This document shows positions 25,077 to 36,260 of a DNA stretch of 64,000 nt, piece by piece. The translations under genes and the position numbers were made by a program. Each line of letters begins with the position of its first letter. Position 1 is the stretch's first letter. The stretch comes from Lepidodermella squamata (taxonomy: Eukaryota; Gastrotricha), in NCBI GenBank assembly GCA_047495785.1, contig JBLDXI010000015.1, positions 3,410,001-3,474,000 of the forward strand, given 5' to 3'. The notes under the pieces are model-generated. The model did not search any database and was not told the DNA's origin. It saw only the letters and a program-made list of their open reading frames with translations.

Positions 25077-26927
25077 TTACATGCCATCGTAGTTAGGGCC
25101 CTCGCCTCCTTGAGGCGTCACCCAGTTAATGTTTTGGCTCGGATCTTTGATATCACAAGTCTTGCAATGGATACAATTTTGAGCGTTGATTTGCAAGCGC
25201 TTGCCGCCTTCTTCGGCATCGACGTATTCATAAACGCCAGCCGGGCAGAATCGCTGCTCCGGCCCGTCATAGATCTTCAAATTTCGATTGACAGGGATCG
25301 CGTCGTTTTTCAACGTGAGATGCGGTGGTTGATCTTCTTCGTGATTAGTTCCAGTGAGCGATACTGAGGTCAAGAGGTCGAAACTGACTTTGCCATCAGG
25401 CTTTGGGTATTCGATTGGCTTGTATTCAGCTGCAGGCTTCAAACGAGAAGCATCAGAGCCTCCGTGTGAAAGAGTCCACGGCTCCTTGCTCTTCAACAAC
25501 CAAGTGAACAGACCAGTATATGCCATAGTCCCCAGCACACCTAGACGAGTTGAGTGAAATGCGGGTCTGATGTTGCGAACTGAATTCAGTTCTTCGTAAA
25601 TCCAGCTTTTACGGAAGCTCTCCTCGTAGGAAGCCATGTCGACTGGAGCTTTTGATTCGGCGTTCTTTGTCAATGCGTTGAACGCATCTTCGGCGGCCAT
25701 CATACCGGATTTCATCGCGGTATGCGTGCCTTTGATTTTCGGTACGTTCAAAAACCCAGCCCCGCAACCAACGAGGCAACCGCCTGGGAAGGTCAGCTTC
25801 GGCAAAGACTGAATTCCACCTTCGTTCAGAGCCCTAGCACCGTAAGAAATACGCTTGCTGTTTTTGAAGAAAGGCTCCATTGCTGGGTGGTGCTTGAATC
25901 GTTGAAATTCACGGTAGGGGTTGAGGTAAGGGTTTTCGTAATCTAAGCCAATCGCGAACCCAACTGAGATTAATGGAGTCTGACCGTCTTCTCCGCCCAA
26001 GAAGTGGTACATGAAGGAGCCTCCGTAAGTTTTGCGATCGAGTGGCCAACCAACCGAGTGAAGGATACGGCCGGGTTTGTGAACTTCTTTAGGGACTTCC
26101 CACAACTCCTTCAGGCCAATAGCGTATGTTTGAGGCTCACTATTCTTGCGAAGATCAAACTTGTTAATCATCATTTTGGTCAGATGACCATGGCAACCCT
26201 CTGCGAAAATTGTGCATCGAGCGCGAAGCTCGAGACCGCGTTGAAACGAAGATTTTGGCGATCCGTCCTTAGCAATGCCGACATCGTGAGTGGCAATACC
26301 CTGCACAGCTCCGTCCTTATCGTACAAAACTTCTGATGCAGCAGTGCCAGGAAATATTTCGACGCCCATTTCTTCGGCTTGTTGCCCAAGCCATTTGACA
26401 AAATGGCCCAATCGAACAATGTAATTCCCATGGTTATTCATTGGCAGACTCTTAAACCAATGAACAGGCACTGCGATTTTAGACTTTTTAGTCAAGTACC
26501 AAAAATCATCGGATGTCACGGGATTATTCAACGGTGCGCCTTTTTCTTTCCAATCCGGAAACAGTTCATCAAGAGCTCTCGGCTCAATGCAAGCACCGGA
26601 TAATGTATGGGCTCCAATATCAGAAGCTTTTTCAACGACAATGACCCTCAAGTCAGGCTTGTTGTGCTCTTTGCAAAGCTGTTTGAAGCGACAAGCAGCT
26701 GAAAGACCAGCCGGACCTCCGCCAACAATGACAACATCGGCTTCTTCGACCGCTCGTTCCATATTTATGTCTTTCCAGCGAGGATCTGTCTCACGAGGCA
26801 CAATTGTATAATGCGTTGTAATACGACGTGGCTCAGCAGCGGCACGATAAAGATTGGACGTTGACAATGAGCGATAATGCGCACATTGCAAACAACTTCG
26901 AGCGATAGACCTTCCAATCAATGCCAT
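25077..26927 (-). CDS. ETFDH: Electron transfer flavoprotein:ubiquinone oxidoreductase (ETF-QO)
   Basis: A single uninterrupted exon encodes 616 residues, the expected family length. It transfers electrons from ETF, fed by mitochondrial beta-oxidation and amino-acid dehydrogenases, to ubiquinone in the inner membrane. An N-terminal Arg/Ser/Ala-rich presequence ([14 protein letters not shown]) suggests mitochondrial import. The FAD dinucleotide-binding motif [17 protein letters not shown] lies near residues 64-80. The C-terminal ferredoxin-like module carries the 4Fe-4S ligands Cys561, Cys585, Cys588 and Cys591 ([19 protein letters not shown]). The start is the first ATG giving a presequence; in-frame sequence upstream looks like UTR. 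Absence of introns is striking in this intron-rich region. The gene is divergent from a small ORF starting 117 bp away. Confidence 0.97.
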   Translation of the reverse strand: MALIGRSIARSCLQCAHYRSLSTSNLYRAAAEPRRITTHYTIVPRETDPRWKDINMERAVEEADVVIVGGGPAGLSAACRFKQLCKEHNKPDLRVIVVEKASDIGAHTLSGACIEPRALDELFPDWKEKGAPLNNPVTSDDFWYLTKKSKIAVPVHWFKSLPMNNHGNYIVRLGHFVKWLGQQAEEMGVEIFPGTAASEVLYDKDGAVQGIATHDVGIAKDGSPKSSFQRGLELRARCTIFAEGCHGHLTKMMINKFDLRKNSEPQTYAIGLKELWEVPKEVHKPGRILHSVGWPLDRKTYGGSFMYHFLGGEDGQTPLISVGFAIGLDYENPYLNPYREFQRFKHHPAMEPFFKNSKRISYGARALNEGGIQSLPKLTFPGGCLVGCGAGFLNVPKIKGTHTAMKSGMMAAEDAFNALTKNAESKAPVDMASYEESFRKSWIYEELNSVRNIRPAFHSTRLGVLGTMAYTGLFTWLLKSKEPWTLSHGGSDASRLKPAAEYKPIEYPKPDGKVSFDLLTSVSLTGTNHEEDQPPHLTLKNDAIPVNRNLKIYDGPEQRFCPAGVYEYVDAEEGGKRLQINAQNCIHCKTCDIKDPSQNINWVTPQGGEGPNYDGM

Positions 26928-27043
26928 AGTTCCAATATTAACAATTCTTGCCCTATTGAAACAGAACAGTCCGAATAAAATTACTGTTGCAACAAAACCT
27001 CCAAAACCACAGTGAACTCGGCCATATAAGGGCTGAAGGCCCA

Positions 27044-27406
27044 ATGACTAAGGACCCTTTCCGTAGGCTAAACAATCATGAACGTATTAGCTTCGCCACG
27101 ATGGGACCCGCCATTCCTATTCATAGGTCAATGGTCAATGAATTAAATCATGGAGATGATGAGTCAAGAAATGACATTCGGCCACTTTCAGAAGGTTTCA
27201 GAAGACCCGCAACCAACATGCAGATTTCGCAGGCCTTTAGGACTGTGAGCGATATGCCTCAAACACACAAAACCATCAACCATCGAGCTCGAGTCTCATT
27301 CGAGAAGAGAACACCTTTGAACTTTGAACCGACCCGCTCAAAATCTACCCATCTGAAGTTGGTACCCTCCAAACCTAAAGAAATACATTTTCCAGATTTA
27401 TCATAG
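27044..27406 (+). CDS. Small hypothetical protein (120 residues)
   Basis: An ATG-started single-exon frame, polar and basic ([17 protein letters not shown]...FPDLS), with no signal peptide, membrane span or known domain. It begins 117 bp from the ETF-QO start on the opposite strand, so they may share a promoter. An AATAAA lies near 27493. Coding status rests on length and position only. It could be a nematode-style short gene or chance. Confidence 0.4.
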   Translation: MTKDPFRRLNNHERISFATMGPAIPIHRSMVNELNHGDDESRNDIRPLSEGFRRPATNMQISQAFRTVSDMPQTHKTINHRARVSFEKRTPLNFEPTRSKSTHLKLVPSKPKEIHFPDLS

Positions 27407-27972
27407 AATTATACAAATGCATTAGTTAGATTAATTTCTGATAAATTACAATATGATGAAAAATTTTACACGTGAAATGCAAAAGGTGTCAATAAAGACA
27501 CCCCCATATCTATTTTTTCTGAACCAAAAGACAAGTCCGACAAATCACGTTCAAGTTCGAAGGTTGGAAGCCTGGATGAAGTTTTCAGCCCACCTCTGGT
27601 TCCGCAGCCCCTCTCTAGCCGTTTGTTGTCAAATCCGGAATGCAGAACTTAGGCAGAATTTTCCGCTATAGTTTTTTTGCTTTCCGTCGAAAATTCTACC
27701 TAAAGCAGAAAAAATCTAACCACGCCGTCGCGGATCGCTGCGATTGCCATGAAAAACCATCAAGAAATAATCTGTCCTTTTGATTCCTCTAGTTGAGATC
27801 TATGAGATCCACAAGCAATAACTAAAGCTTCTCGGGTTTTTTGTTAAATCGCTAATCGAGCTTAGATTCGTGATCCCTATCCTCTATCTACACATGTTTG
27901 CAATTTGCAAGTTCTTTTTCATCCTCTTATTTATCCTTTTGTGCCATTTATATTAGACCTGCGAGCATTAGA
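27407..27972. other. Intergenic spacer
   Basis: Contains a possible polyadenylation signal near 27493 and the putative promoter of the downstream membrane-protein gene. A 72-codon frame at 27453 lacks support. Confidence 0.4.
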
Positions 27973-29340
27973 ATGTTGCTCAGGCTGTTGATTATAACAT
28001 TAATTTTCCATGAATGCTCGTCGAAAGGATTTTCAATTAGACTTCCTAAGCTCAAGATGCCTTCAATGAAGTTTCCATCGATGAAGGCTTCTGCACCTAA
28101 AATGCCAGTTGGGAAATTTTCAGGCTCATCATACCGGCGATTTCCGCCAACTTACCCTGCTCGGATATATAATGTCGTACCGCTTGTGCCAAGACAACGA
28201 CTCGTTCCGGTTGTGTATCCAAGAGTGCCATACATTTACCCTTACCCTATGATGTTTTACTCGCCTTTTTTCTATCATCATCACCACCACTATCAATCAG
28301 ATGCGCGAATATTCCGTTCTCCGCAGCGAACAATCAGTGAAGATCATTCGATCGATGACGTCAGTATCGAAACGGCTTATTTAGGCTGCTCATCTACCTC
28401 AGCTCAAACTTCGGATCAGTTTTGGTGCTCAGCTTTATTCAACGGATCCATGATATTTCCGAAGAAAGATGTGGAAACTTCCTTCTTGGGTGATGAAAAT
28501 GATTCGGATATCGATATCTTTCTGTTTACTCTCGCAGAGAACGGCGGAAACCAACTGCTGCTCTACGGCCTCACAGAGTCTGAGTATGCAGAAAAGCACT
28601 ATCCAGGAGAACAGTCGAAGCGCGGCACTTTGCTTTTAGATACAGACGCCGCGTGTTCCCCTTGGAATATGACGTCACCTTGCCCTATCCCGCTGTTAAA
28701 CAAATGGCGGCAATATGCTGCATTTGAGATAATGGCAAAAGGCTCAATGAATAACACCTGCTTGCAGAATTACTGGTTCCGAGTGACTTGGTTTACGGAC
28801 GATATTGTCAGCATATTCAATAACGTTACGTTTGACAACAGTACCCAACAGAAACTCAGCTGTCCAACTCCGGCGTTGGCCCTTTCAAATAGCTCCAGCT
28901 CATCCGACTCCGAGTTGCACATATGCATTTCGGAAATCACGAATTCGGTGAAAAACTCTTGCCCGCCGGTATATGTAGACCCGCTAACTCGTCGTCGCGT
29001 TTACTTCAATGCCGTCTCAGAAGAACCAGAGTCATCAGCTAGCTATGATTCTTACATGATCTTCATCGGAATTTTCGCGGCAGTTGTCATGGGAGCGCTT
29101 TACTGTAAATTTAAAGATGATCCCCAGCTGAGGAGTTGCCAATGCTGCAAGCGTCGAAATTCTAACGCCATAAATTATGACAGCAATCGCGGGTTACATC
29201 TATACCCTACTCAACCGCCTGCTTACGGCCAGCCACCGGTTGTAACACTCGCTCAGAATGATGCCAATGCTGCTGCTATTCCATTGCTTTCAACTGACAA
29301 ACCGCCTACCTACGAAGAAGCAACGAAACCGATTCGTTGA
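27973..29340 (+). CDS. Type I single-pass membrane protein with PPxY tail motifs
   Basis: I do not recognise the family. The single-exon frame encodes 455 residues. It begins with a clear signal peptide (MLLRLLIITLIFHECSS). Next is a short Lys/Pro/Met-rich stretch with LPKLKMPSMKFPSMKA, a Pro/Tyr-rich segment with a run of five His (near 120-125), and a cysteine-containing ectodomain with several N-glycosylation sequons (NGS, NMT, NNT, NVT, NSS). One membrane span (MIFIGIFAAVVMGALY) lies near residue 380. The cytoplasmic tail has a juxtamembrane CQCCKRRN and ends with PPAYGQPP and PPTYEEATKP, PPxY motifs that typically bind WW domains of Nedd4-type ligases. The start is the ATG preceding the signal peptide. 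AATAAA follows at about 29468. Confidence 0.75.
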   Translation: MLLRLLIITLIFHECSSKGFSIRLPKLKMPSMKFPSMKASAPKMPVGKFSGSSYRRFPPTYPARIYNVVPLVPRQRLVPVVYPRVPYIYPYPMMFYSPFFYHHHHHYQSDARIFRSPQRTISEDHSIDDVSIETAYLGCSSTSAQTSDQFWCSALFNGSMIFPKKDVETSFLGDENDSDIDIFLFTLAENGGNQLLLYGLTESEYAEKHYPGEQSKRGTLLLDTDAACSPWNMTSPCPIPLLNKWRQYAAFEIMAKGSMNNTCLQNYWFRVTWFTDDIVSIFNNVTFDNSTQQKLSCPTPALALSNSSSSSDSELHICISEITNSVKNSCPPVYVDPLTRRRVYFNAVSEEPESSASYDSYMIFIGIFAAVVMGALYCKFKDDPQLRSCQCCKRRNSNAINYDSNRGLHLYPTQPPAYGQPPVVTLAQNDANAAAIPLLSTDKPPTYEEATKPIR

Positions 29341-29519
29341 CCAAACTCGTCATATTTTCTACTCCGGTCATTCTGCACAAATTATTTGTAGTGTCTTGTT
29401 TCCGTTTTTCAAAACGTATCTTTCGTTTGAGCAATAATAGCTACTCTATTTAACACTCCGAAACTTGTAATAAACGTTTTCATACAAAACAGTTTGAATT
29501 TTTAGAATTGTGAATTATA

Positions 29520-29916
29520 ATGTCGATGCCGTCTGCTGATCCTTCGGTCGAATCTGAAGATGCTAAGTGGTTGGGTATGAAAGTAGCTTGTAGTGGCCTT
29601 CGCAAAGAATTCAAAGAGTGTGTTATGAATTCTCCCTGTGTTTTGAAGGTATGAATTGCAACTCTGGGAAATTTTTTTGATTAACCGATTAATTTTAGTA
29701 CCATATGAAGCCAAGTGAGTGCTTTCACGACCCAAAATATCATAGTTACCTACCCGAAGAGTGCCACCAGTTGCGTGTGGCGTTAATGGAGTGCAGACGT
29801 GCTCAGGTAATTTATCATCAAAATTAACATCTGAATTTGTGTTTAGAGCTTTTTATAATTATTTGTTATTGCAGTTGGACAACCGCCAGCGATTTCGCGG
29901 CAAAACCGGCTACTGA
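29520..29916 (+). CDS. COA5: Cytochrome c oxidase assembly factor 5 (COA5/PET191)
   Basis: Three exons (29520-29648, 29699-29806, 29875-29916) give 92 residues. The twin CX9C signature is exact: a first Cys pair around SGLRKEFKE and a second around HQLRVALME, as expected for a mitochondrial intermembrane-space protein folded by the Mia40 relay. The C-terminus DNRQRFRGKTGY matches the COA5 family ending. COA5 is needed for early assembly of cytochrome c oxidase. The stop codon lies only 9 nt before the ribulose-phosphate epimerase start, and an AATAAA (29918-29923) falls in that gap, so the two genes are probably co-transcribed or separated by trans-splicing. The alternative start at the second Met (29526) is possible. 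Confidence 0.93.
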
Positions 29917-29925
29917 GAATAAAAA

Positions 29926-30652
29926 ATGAGCGAGGCGGAAATAAAATTGAAAGTCGGCCCGTCTATTCTAGCTGCTGATTTGTCTATGCTAGCGAATGTG
30001 TGCCAGGATCTTATGGCGGCCGGTTCTGATTTTTTGCACCTAGACGTCATGGATGGCCACTTTGTCCCTAATTTAACGTTCGGCCACCCTGTTGTAAAAT
30101 GTTTACGCAGTCACGTTCCTAAGGCATTTTTTGATATGCATATGATGGTTGCCAATCCTGAAAAGTGGGTCGAACCAATGGCCGATGCTGGTGCTAATCA
30201 ATACGTGTTTCACATCGAAGCGACCGAAGACCCTAGTTCAATTATTCGTAAAATTAAGGAGACTGGAATGCGAGCTGGAATTGCTATCAAGCCAGGCACA
30301 CCAGCCCACGCCATCGTACCTTATGCCGAGTCGCTTGACTACATATTGATTATGACTGTTGAACCTGGTTTCGGGGGTCAGAAGTTTATGGCTGATATGA
30401 TGCCGAAAATTTCTGAGCTTCGGAAAGAATTTCCCAGAATCGATATAGGTATGAAATAATTAACTAATGAAATATCTGTATTAATTTATTTAATTAGGTG
30501 TCGATGGCGGAGTCGGACCGTCAAATGTCCAGCAATGCACATCGGTTGGGGCGAATTTCATTATTAGTGGAACGGCTGTAACTGGCGATAAAGACCCAGC
30601 CGCTGTGATTGCCAACTTGAAAAAGCTTGGTTCCCGCGATATTTGTCTTTAA
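29926..30652 (+). CDS. RPE: Ribulose-phosphate 3-epimerase
   Basis: Two exons (29926-30448, 30498-30652) give 225 residues, the normal length. The enzyme interconverts ribulose 5-phosphate and xylulose 5-phosphate in the cytosolic pentose phosphate pathway through a metal-dependent TIM barrel. Family motifs include [13 protein letters not shown] at the N-terminus, [18 protein letters not shown] (metal/catalytic Asp and His), [19 protein letters not shown] and VDGGVGPSN with the second catalytic Asp. The ATG follows the COA5 stop after 9 nt, too close for its own conventional promoter and leader. The mRNA may therefore be bicistronic, or may use the COA5 exon-3 acceptor (TTATTGCAG, ending 29874) as an SL trans-splice site. 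Confidence 0.96.
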
Positions 30653-30798
30653 GTTAACCCGTAACATTCATAATACTAGTTGATTAATGATGATTTGTTG
30701 TGATACGTTGGTATTTGCTCGGTCATTGATTCGGACTCATGAAGAATTAAAACTTGGATTTGGCATTTTTACTAGGTTTTTTATCGGCGAAAATAATA

Positions 30799-33700
30799 AT
30801 GGTATACAGCCAAGAGTTGTTGGCGGTGCTTGTTCAAATAAGCGGACCGGCTGGCGGCGGAACAAACACCGAAATGGTGAAACTAGCGGAGGAGAAGCTG
30901 ACCGAGTTGACGCAGAGATACAAAGATACAATTTACATGGACTTTTTGCACATCGTATTAGACCAGTCGATCGACGAATCGGCGCGGTGTTTAGCGGCTA
31001 TTCGGCTGAAATCATGCCTCGAAATTATTTGGCGAAAGCGGCTTCGAGAAGGCTCAAATCCCGAAGATTTTGCCCAGAGAAATTTGATCCGCTCTCATCT
31101 CCTTAATTTAGGTTAGTATCATCGTAAAAAATGGTGAATAAAAAAAATTAAATTTTATCGTAATTCATCAGCTTCATCGACCCAAAGCCGGTCTATTCTC
31201 AAGCAAGTTACGCAGACCGTCGCAAAATTGGCTCGTTATGACTGGCCGGAACAATGGCCTGAACTGTTTTCGACGCTGGGTTCACAAATAACCAGCCCAG
31301 ATATGACTATAAGCCGCAATTCTTTAGCGTGTTTACAACAAGTTGTGAAAGCACTAGCCAGTCGCAGACTGGCTGCTGATCGGAAAAGCTTTCAAGAAAT
31401 GGCTGAAAATGTGTTCCCGTCAGTGAACAGCCTACTCGTTTCCCTATGGGCGCCTACTTTCACCGGAGACAGCTCAGCAGCGGTAATTATATGATAATTG
31501 ACTAATTTATGAATAATAAAATTAATGACTTAATTTTCGGAAATTGGAGGAAAAAATATTAAGGTGGATTTTTCTTATTTTTTTCAGCCTGCCGATATTC
31601 AATTGCAAGCAGTTCTACTGCTCCTTAAAACCAATCACTATTTGCTGAATTTCGGCTACTGTCTCGATACTGTTGGCCGCGGTCACATCTATCACCAGTT
31701 CATTTCATTCTGCATCGATCAACTGGCTCATTTCATCCTTGGCACGTATATCGGTCGACTTCAGACCTCAGAATCGATGAATATTCGCGATTTATTCGGA
31801 AAAATAACTTATCGCGTCGCAAAATGCTTGGCGCAATTTCACGAAAATTTCCCTCTTCGTTTCGGCGAACACGTGCCTGATTTTATGGAAAAAGTCGTTG
31901 GATCTGTGTTCAAGTCGCCCTTCGATTTGTACTCACATCCTTACTCCAGTTGGACCCCAGAACATTTTTGCGTGAAACTGTTCAATTTTATGCGGCTTGT
32001 TATTCGTTGCCGAAATTACGAAATTGAATCAGATCAAGAGGACTCGAAATTGCCGAGACAAGCGATTTCTCAATATTGCAATCAGCAATTTTTGTCCTTG
32101 GTAATCGATCGAATGCTGTCGGTCTTAATGAGGCTGTCCCCGGATGATATGGAGAAATGGGAGATGGACCCTGAAGGTTTTGTAGTCCGAGAGCCACTCG
32201 AAGATTTCGAACACTGTTTCCGAATGGCCGTCGAGCTGTTTTTCATTGCGATTTTCGTCGAATTCGACGAAGCTGTACCTCAGTTGTTGCTGGCCCGGGT
32301 TTCTAAAGTTATGCAGATAGCCTCACCGGTTGAACTTGATTGCCTTTACAACGCGATTGGCCAAGTCGCCCTTCAATTCCCTCAGGTCGATTTTCTCAAT
32401 TTGTACGAACAGCTGTTGATACCTCAATTGAAATCACCCTCTGAATCCGTGCCAGAACTCATAAAATGGCGCGTTTTGTGGCTGATTTCGAAAATGCCGG
32501 ACCTGTCTGAGATGTCGGATGAATGGCGGTTGAAAATTCTTGAGGTTCTCGCGTATTCAATGTCGAATCAACAATTTCATCTATCCCTCAGGCTTCAAGC
32601 GATGATAACGCTGAAATCACTCGTCGAATCGATTAGTATGAAAGAAGAAATGGTAGTACAGCATTTAGGCTCGTTCATTTCAAGCCTCGCCGACCTACTC
32701 ATGCAAGTCTCAAGCGACGATTCACGGTTACTGATCATTAACAGCGTTTCAATGTTGATTAATTGCGCTGAAAAGCAAATTCGGCCGCATCTAGCGGGTG
32801 TTGAACAAATTTTCGGCATGGCGTGGAATTTGCAGACAAGTCACGAGTTGCTGCGAGGCGCCGTTCTGTCGTGTCTAACCCATCTAGTCAACAGTTTAGA
32901 GGCTGTTCAAGAGGACCAGGCTCTAATTTTACCAGCCGTTTTATCTGCCATCAACGTTTGCACTGAACGCACGACAACGCTGGCGGGTGGTTCTGCGAAA
33001 TTTTCGGTGTTGTTGGAAGATACCCTCGATCTATGGTTCGCGGCTTTGTCGAACTGCGAGTCAACTTCATCGTCTTGCGCTCAGTTATTTTCGCTATTGC
33101 CGCGCCTTTTTGTGATAATGAACTCATCGGCTGATAATCTGGCGTGTATTCTCGATATAATCGAGGCGTATTATCTGCTAGACCCTATGGCGTTCCTTCA
33201 AACCGGCGGTGAGCAGTTGCTAGCTGCGATGTTGGGGCTTCTCGGGACGATAAAATACGACCTGGCCATGTCGATTTTGCACCTTTTGGATTTGATTCTG
33301 GTGACGTCCCCGCAGGCAAGTGAGCTGTTCTTCCCGATTTTGGAAGTGATATTCTCCCGCGTGGTCAATAACGAGGATAGTGGTGCTATTATTGCAGGGT
33401 GAGTTGGAAAATTATCAACATGAGTTTATTATACGGTAAATTCACCGCTTGAAATAATTTCGTTTCCGCCAATTGGAGAAACTGTCTAAGGCTGCGTCGA
33501 GAAGTTTTGACGAGTTTTTACGGGTAGGATAAGGTCCATTACAATGGAGAAGAGTTTATTTCGAGACAATCACGTCGTCCGCGGGGCACTTGTGGTCCAA
33601 AACAGAATCCGTAGATTAATCTATTTGAACAGCATTAACTTCATCATTAAACAACCGAGATATGCGTTTCTTGGGATAGCATAATTTCTGTGCCCAAGCA

Positions 33701-36257
33701 AGTGGCGAGAAATAAATTGAATATTTGAAATTTCGGTTGAGCAGTGTTAACTGGCGAATGGCAACCACACCGCCTGGTATGAGCATAATTTCGAATAGAA
33801 CTCGGTATAACTGCGTATAATAATTCGCAGTAAAATGCTCGAAGATCACAACGGGCAGTCTCAGAAGCCGCCAGGTCTGCGTCCCCGACGACCAGTGCCG
33901 CGTTGTCGGTTGTCGGGCAGGTGCAAGGATAACCGGTAAACGGCGGGGTATTCACGATGTAACGAATAACCAAATATTCGCCAGCCTGCCTCAGAGGTAG
34001 AGATCAGTGTAGAAAGTAGGCCAAGCTCCTAGGTACGGATAGCATCATCTCATGACAAAAATACTAATGGAAATTTTTTTGTTTCAAGCAAATTTTGTTA
34101 ATGATGGTTTCGCGCCTTTATTTCCAATACTAGACTTTCAGCCACCTTGTTAAGCTCACGCAACGCTTTATTCGAGCGAGAATAATAGCTGTACAGATCA
34201 TTAACGAATGTCTTGAAAATTCGAACTGACAGCTCGCCGACCAGAGCATCGCACACGCCAAGCTCTAACCACTGAGCGAGACAATAAAAGACATGCTTCA
34301 AGTTTTTGAACCTTTTCTGCAGTAAAGCAGCTGAAATACAAATATTAGCTATTCATCTACTGAAGAGAGTTTCATTTACCAGCCCCTTTCAAAAAGCTCA
34401 TCGTAACTGACGCCCTATCACTGCCAACCCGATCCAATACTTCTTCAAGAAGTCCTCGGTTAGCCCAGCTTTTTTCAAGGAGTTGATCAAAGCGTCGCAA
34501 ATAGACTCAGCAGCGGTGTCATCCAACTCGACTAGATCAAAAAAAAGCATTGAATGGAACATCCCCGACCACAAATCGTAGGTGAATATCTAAACAGAAT
34601 TTTTTCGACTTGTTGGTTGACTCATCAATCGAAAGAAGCGAAAGAATGCACTAGTTGGGTACGGATTTTGGCTATCCGTACCTCGGATACCCAAGTCGGT
34701 CATCCTGGTTCTGATGGCGCCGCTGCATGGTACGGATGATCCGTACCCATCCATACCCTACTTTCTACACTGGTAGAGATGCAGAATCGTTTGATCTCGT
34801 CGAACACCTCTGGTCCTCATTCACGAATCTCAGGCTACATTAGAAGCGAATACTGGACTGCGTGGAGATTTTTGATGATATCCTGATTGTCGTAGTTGCT
34901 GGTTAGCTCTGCCAATCGTTTGTCAAGTCGCTCGTAGATGGCTTTCCTGGGACGTTGAATGGGCACGCCAAGTTATGGTACAATCTTCAAGCGCCGCTCA
35001 AATCTCTGCTTGTCATACGCCGGTTTGCCATGAGTTTCATGTCTCCACCTCCATTCTTTCTGTTCCGTCTCTTCCCACTTGCGGTTGCAGCTTATTTCTT
35101 GCGGGTCCATATCGGTTTCGCCGGTGTAATTTGACTATTCCTGTAGTATCCTGATCTGACTCGGTTGTTAATCACAAAACATTCATGATGAAATTGAAGT
35201 CAAGTTTCCGCCCTAACAAGGCTTAGAAAAGTACTGGTTGTTTTTGTCATAGCATTCAGTTTGAGATTGTTACGATTATCGGTTGCCATTTATCGTTTTC
35301 TGGTCCAATATCTTTGAAGTCGCATTACATGTATCTGCTTCACCTGATCTGGGATGGACTCTGGGAGTGCTGCGCACGTCATTCTCATCATTAGTTTGAG
35401 GAGCTTGTCTCAATTTCATAAAGTCGGCCTTCGGTTACACGGCCAGACTAGAGTTTATAGTTACGAGTTGTTGTAGAATGTACTTATTGAGGCATAGCGG
35501 TCTCGGTTAGAGCATACCCAATTGGTAATGTTGTAAGGAAAAAAACAGATTTTTCGAGCAAATGGCTAATTATTTTCTAATTTCATAAAATAATTATCAA
35601 TATCAGTTTAATTTCGAACCTTAGCTTAATTTATTCATATATTTTAGGTATATTGCGACATTCTCAAGATTTTCCGTCGCTTGTCCGAGCGCGTTTTCAA
35701 CTTTCATCAGCAAATACGCTCAATCCCGTCAAACCGACGTTTCCAGCCTCCTCGGGCAATTAGCCGATACGTGGACCGATCGCTTCCAATTCGCCGCGCC
35801 TCTCGACCGCAGGAAACTGATGGCAATGACTTTGATCAGCTTACTTCAAGTCCCAGCCGAGCCGATTTTCGTTCGATTTTCCGCGATTCTCAATATTGTA
35901 GTCGATGTGCTGCACGACTTGTCCGCGCACCCTGATTCGAACAAGCCCTTTGTCGACATGCTAGCGACGTCATTGCCCGACGTCGTCCCCCACACCGTGC
36001 TAACCGACTCCGCTCAATCTGAGGCTAACATTATGGCGGCGGTGGTGGAAACGCGGCCGCATATCAGGCGGAAAAAAATCGCTCAACGCCAGTCCGACCC
36101 GGTCTATGCGATACCGTTCGATCGCTTCGTCATGGAAAAAATCGCGTTGAGTCAGCAGGCATTGGGCGCGGAGCGTTTCGAGCAGCTGCTAGCGTCAACT
36201 GACGCTGACGTAGTGCATCAGCTCAAATTCCAACTCGAAGGCCGCAAAGGGACTTGA
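30799..36257 (+). CDS. IPO11: Importin-11-like karyopherin
   Basis: Four exons (30799-31111, 31172-31482, 31588-33398, 35648-36257) give 1,014 residues; human importin-11 has 975. It is an importin-beta superfamily transport receptor made of HEAT repeats. The N-terminal region fits the RanGTP-binding importin-N domain (ESARCLAAIRLKSCLEIIWR; YDWPEQWPELF). The C-terminus matches importin-11 (LDRRKLMAMTLISLL, DPVYAIPFDRFVMEKIALSQ). Importin-11 carries ubiquitin-conjugating enzymes and other cargo into the nucleus. The third intron is 2,249 nt, far above the local norm, and holds a hAT transposon and degraded ORFs. AATAAA lies at about 36340. Confidence 0.9.
33399..34004. other. Importin-11 intron 3, part before the hAT insertion
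   Basis: Minus-strand frames of 77 and 108 codons lie at 33616-33973 but overlap one another and match nothing I recognise. They may be remnants of older insertions. Confidence 0.3.
33997..34780 (-). mobile_element. hAT-superfamily transposon (defective), with 8-bp target duplications
   Basis: The element spans 34005-34772 (768 bp). Perfect 16-bp terminal inverted repeats (CAGTGTAGAAAGTAGG at 34005-34020, its complement at 34757-34772) are bounded by identical 8-bp direct repeats GTAGAGAT (33997-34004 and 34773-34780). An 8-bp duplication and CAGNG-type ends are hallmarks of hAT. Subterminal GGTACGGAT motifs recur at about 34032, 34659, and 34731 with complements nearby, typical transposase-binding sites. 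Internal minus-strand sequence resembles the hAT/DUF4371 transposase: FFDLVELDDTAAESICDAL (about 34550-34490), then after a frameshift SDRASVTMSFLKG, and WLELGVCDAL to SRSNKALRELNKVAE (34290-34130). The transposase is incomplete, so the copy is non-autonomous. Confidence 0.9.
34835..35110 (-). pseudogene. Degraded unidentified ORF in importin-11 intron
   Basis: A minus-strand frame starting MDPQEISCNRKWEETEQKEW continues for about 92 codons to a TAG at 34835-34837, broken once by an in-frame TAA at 34973-34975. The encoded sequence is charged and coding-like (ERLDKRLAELTSNYDNQD). I do not recognise it. It lies just downstream of the hAT element and may be a remnant of another mobile or duplicated gene. 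Confidence 0.35.
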
Positions 36258-36260
36258 TGA

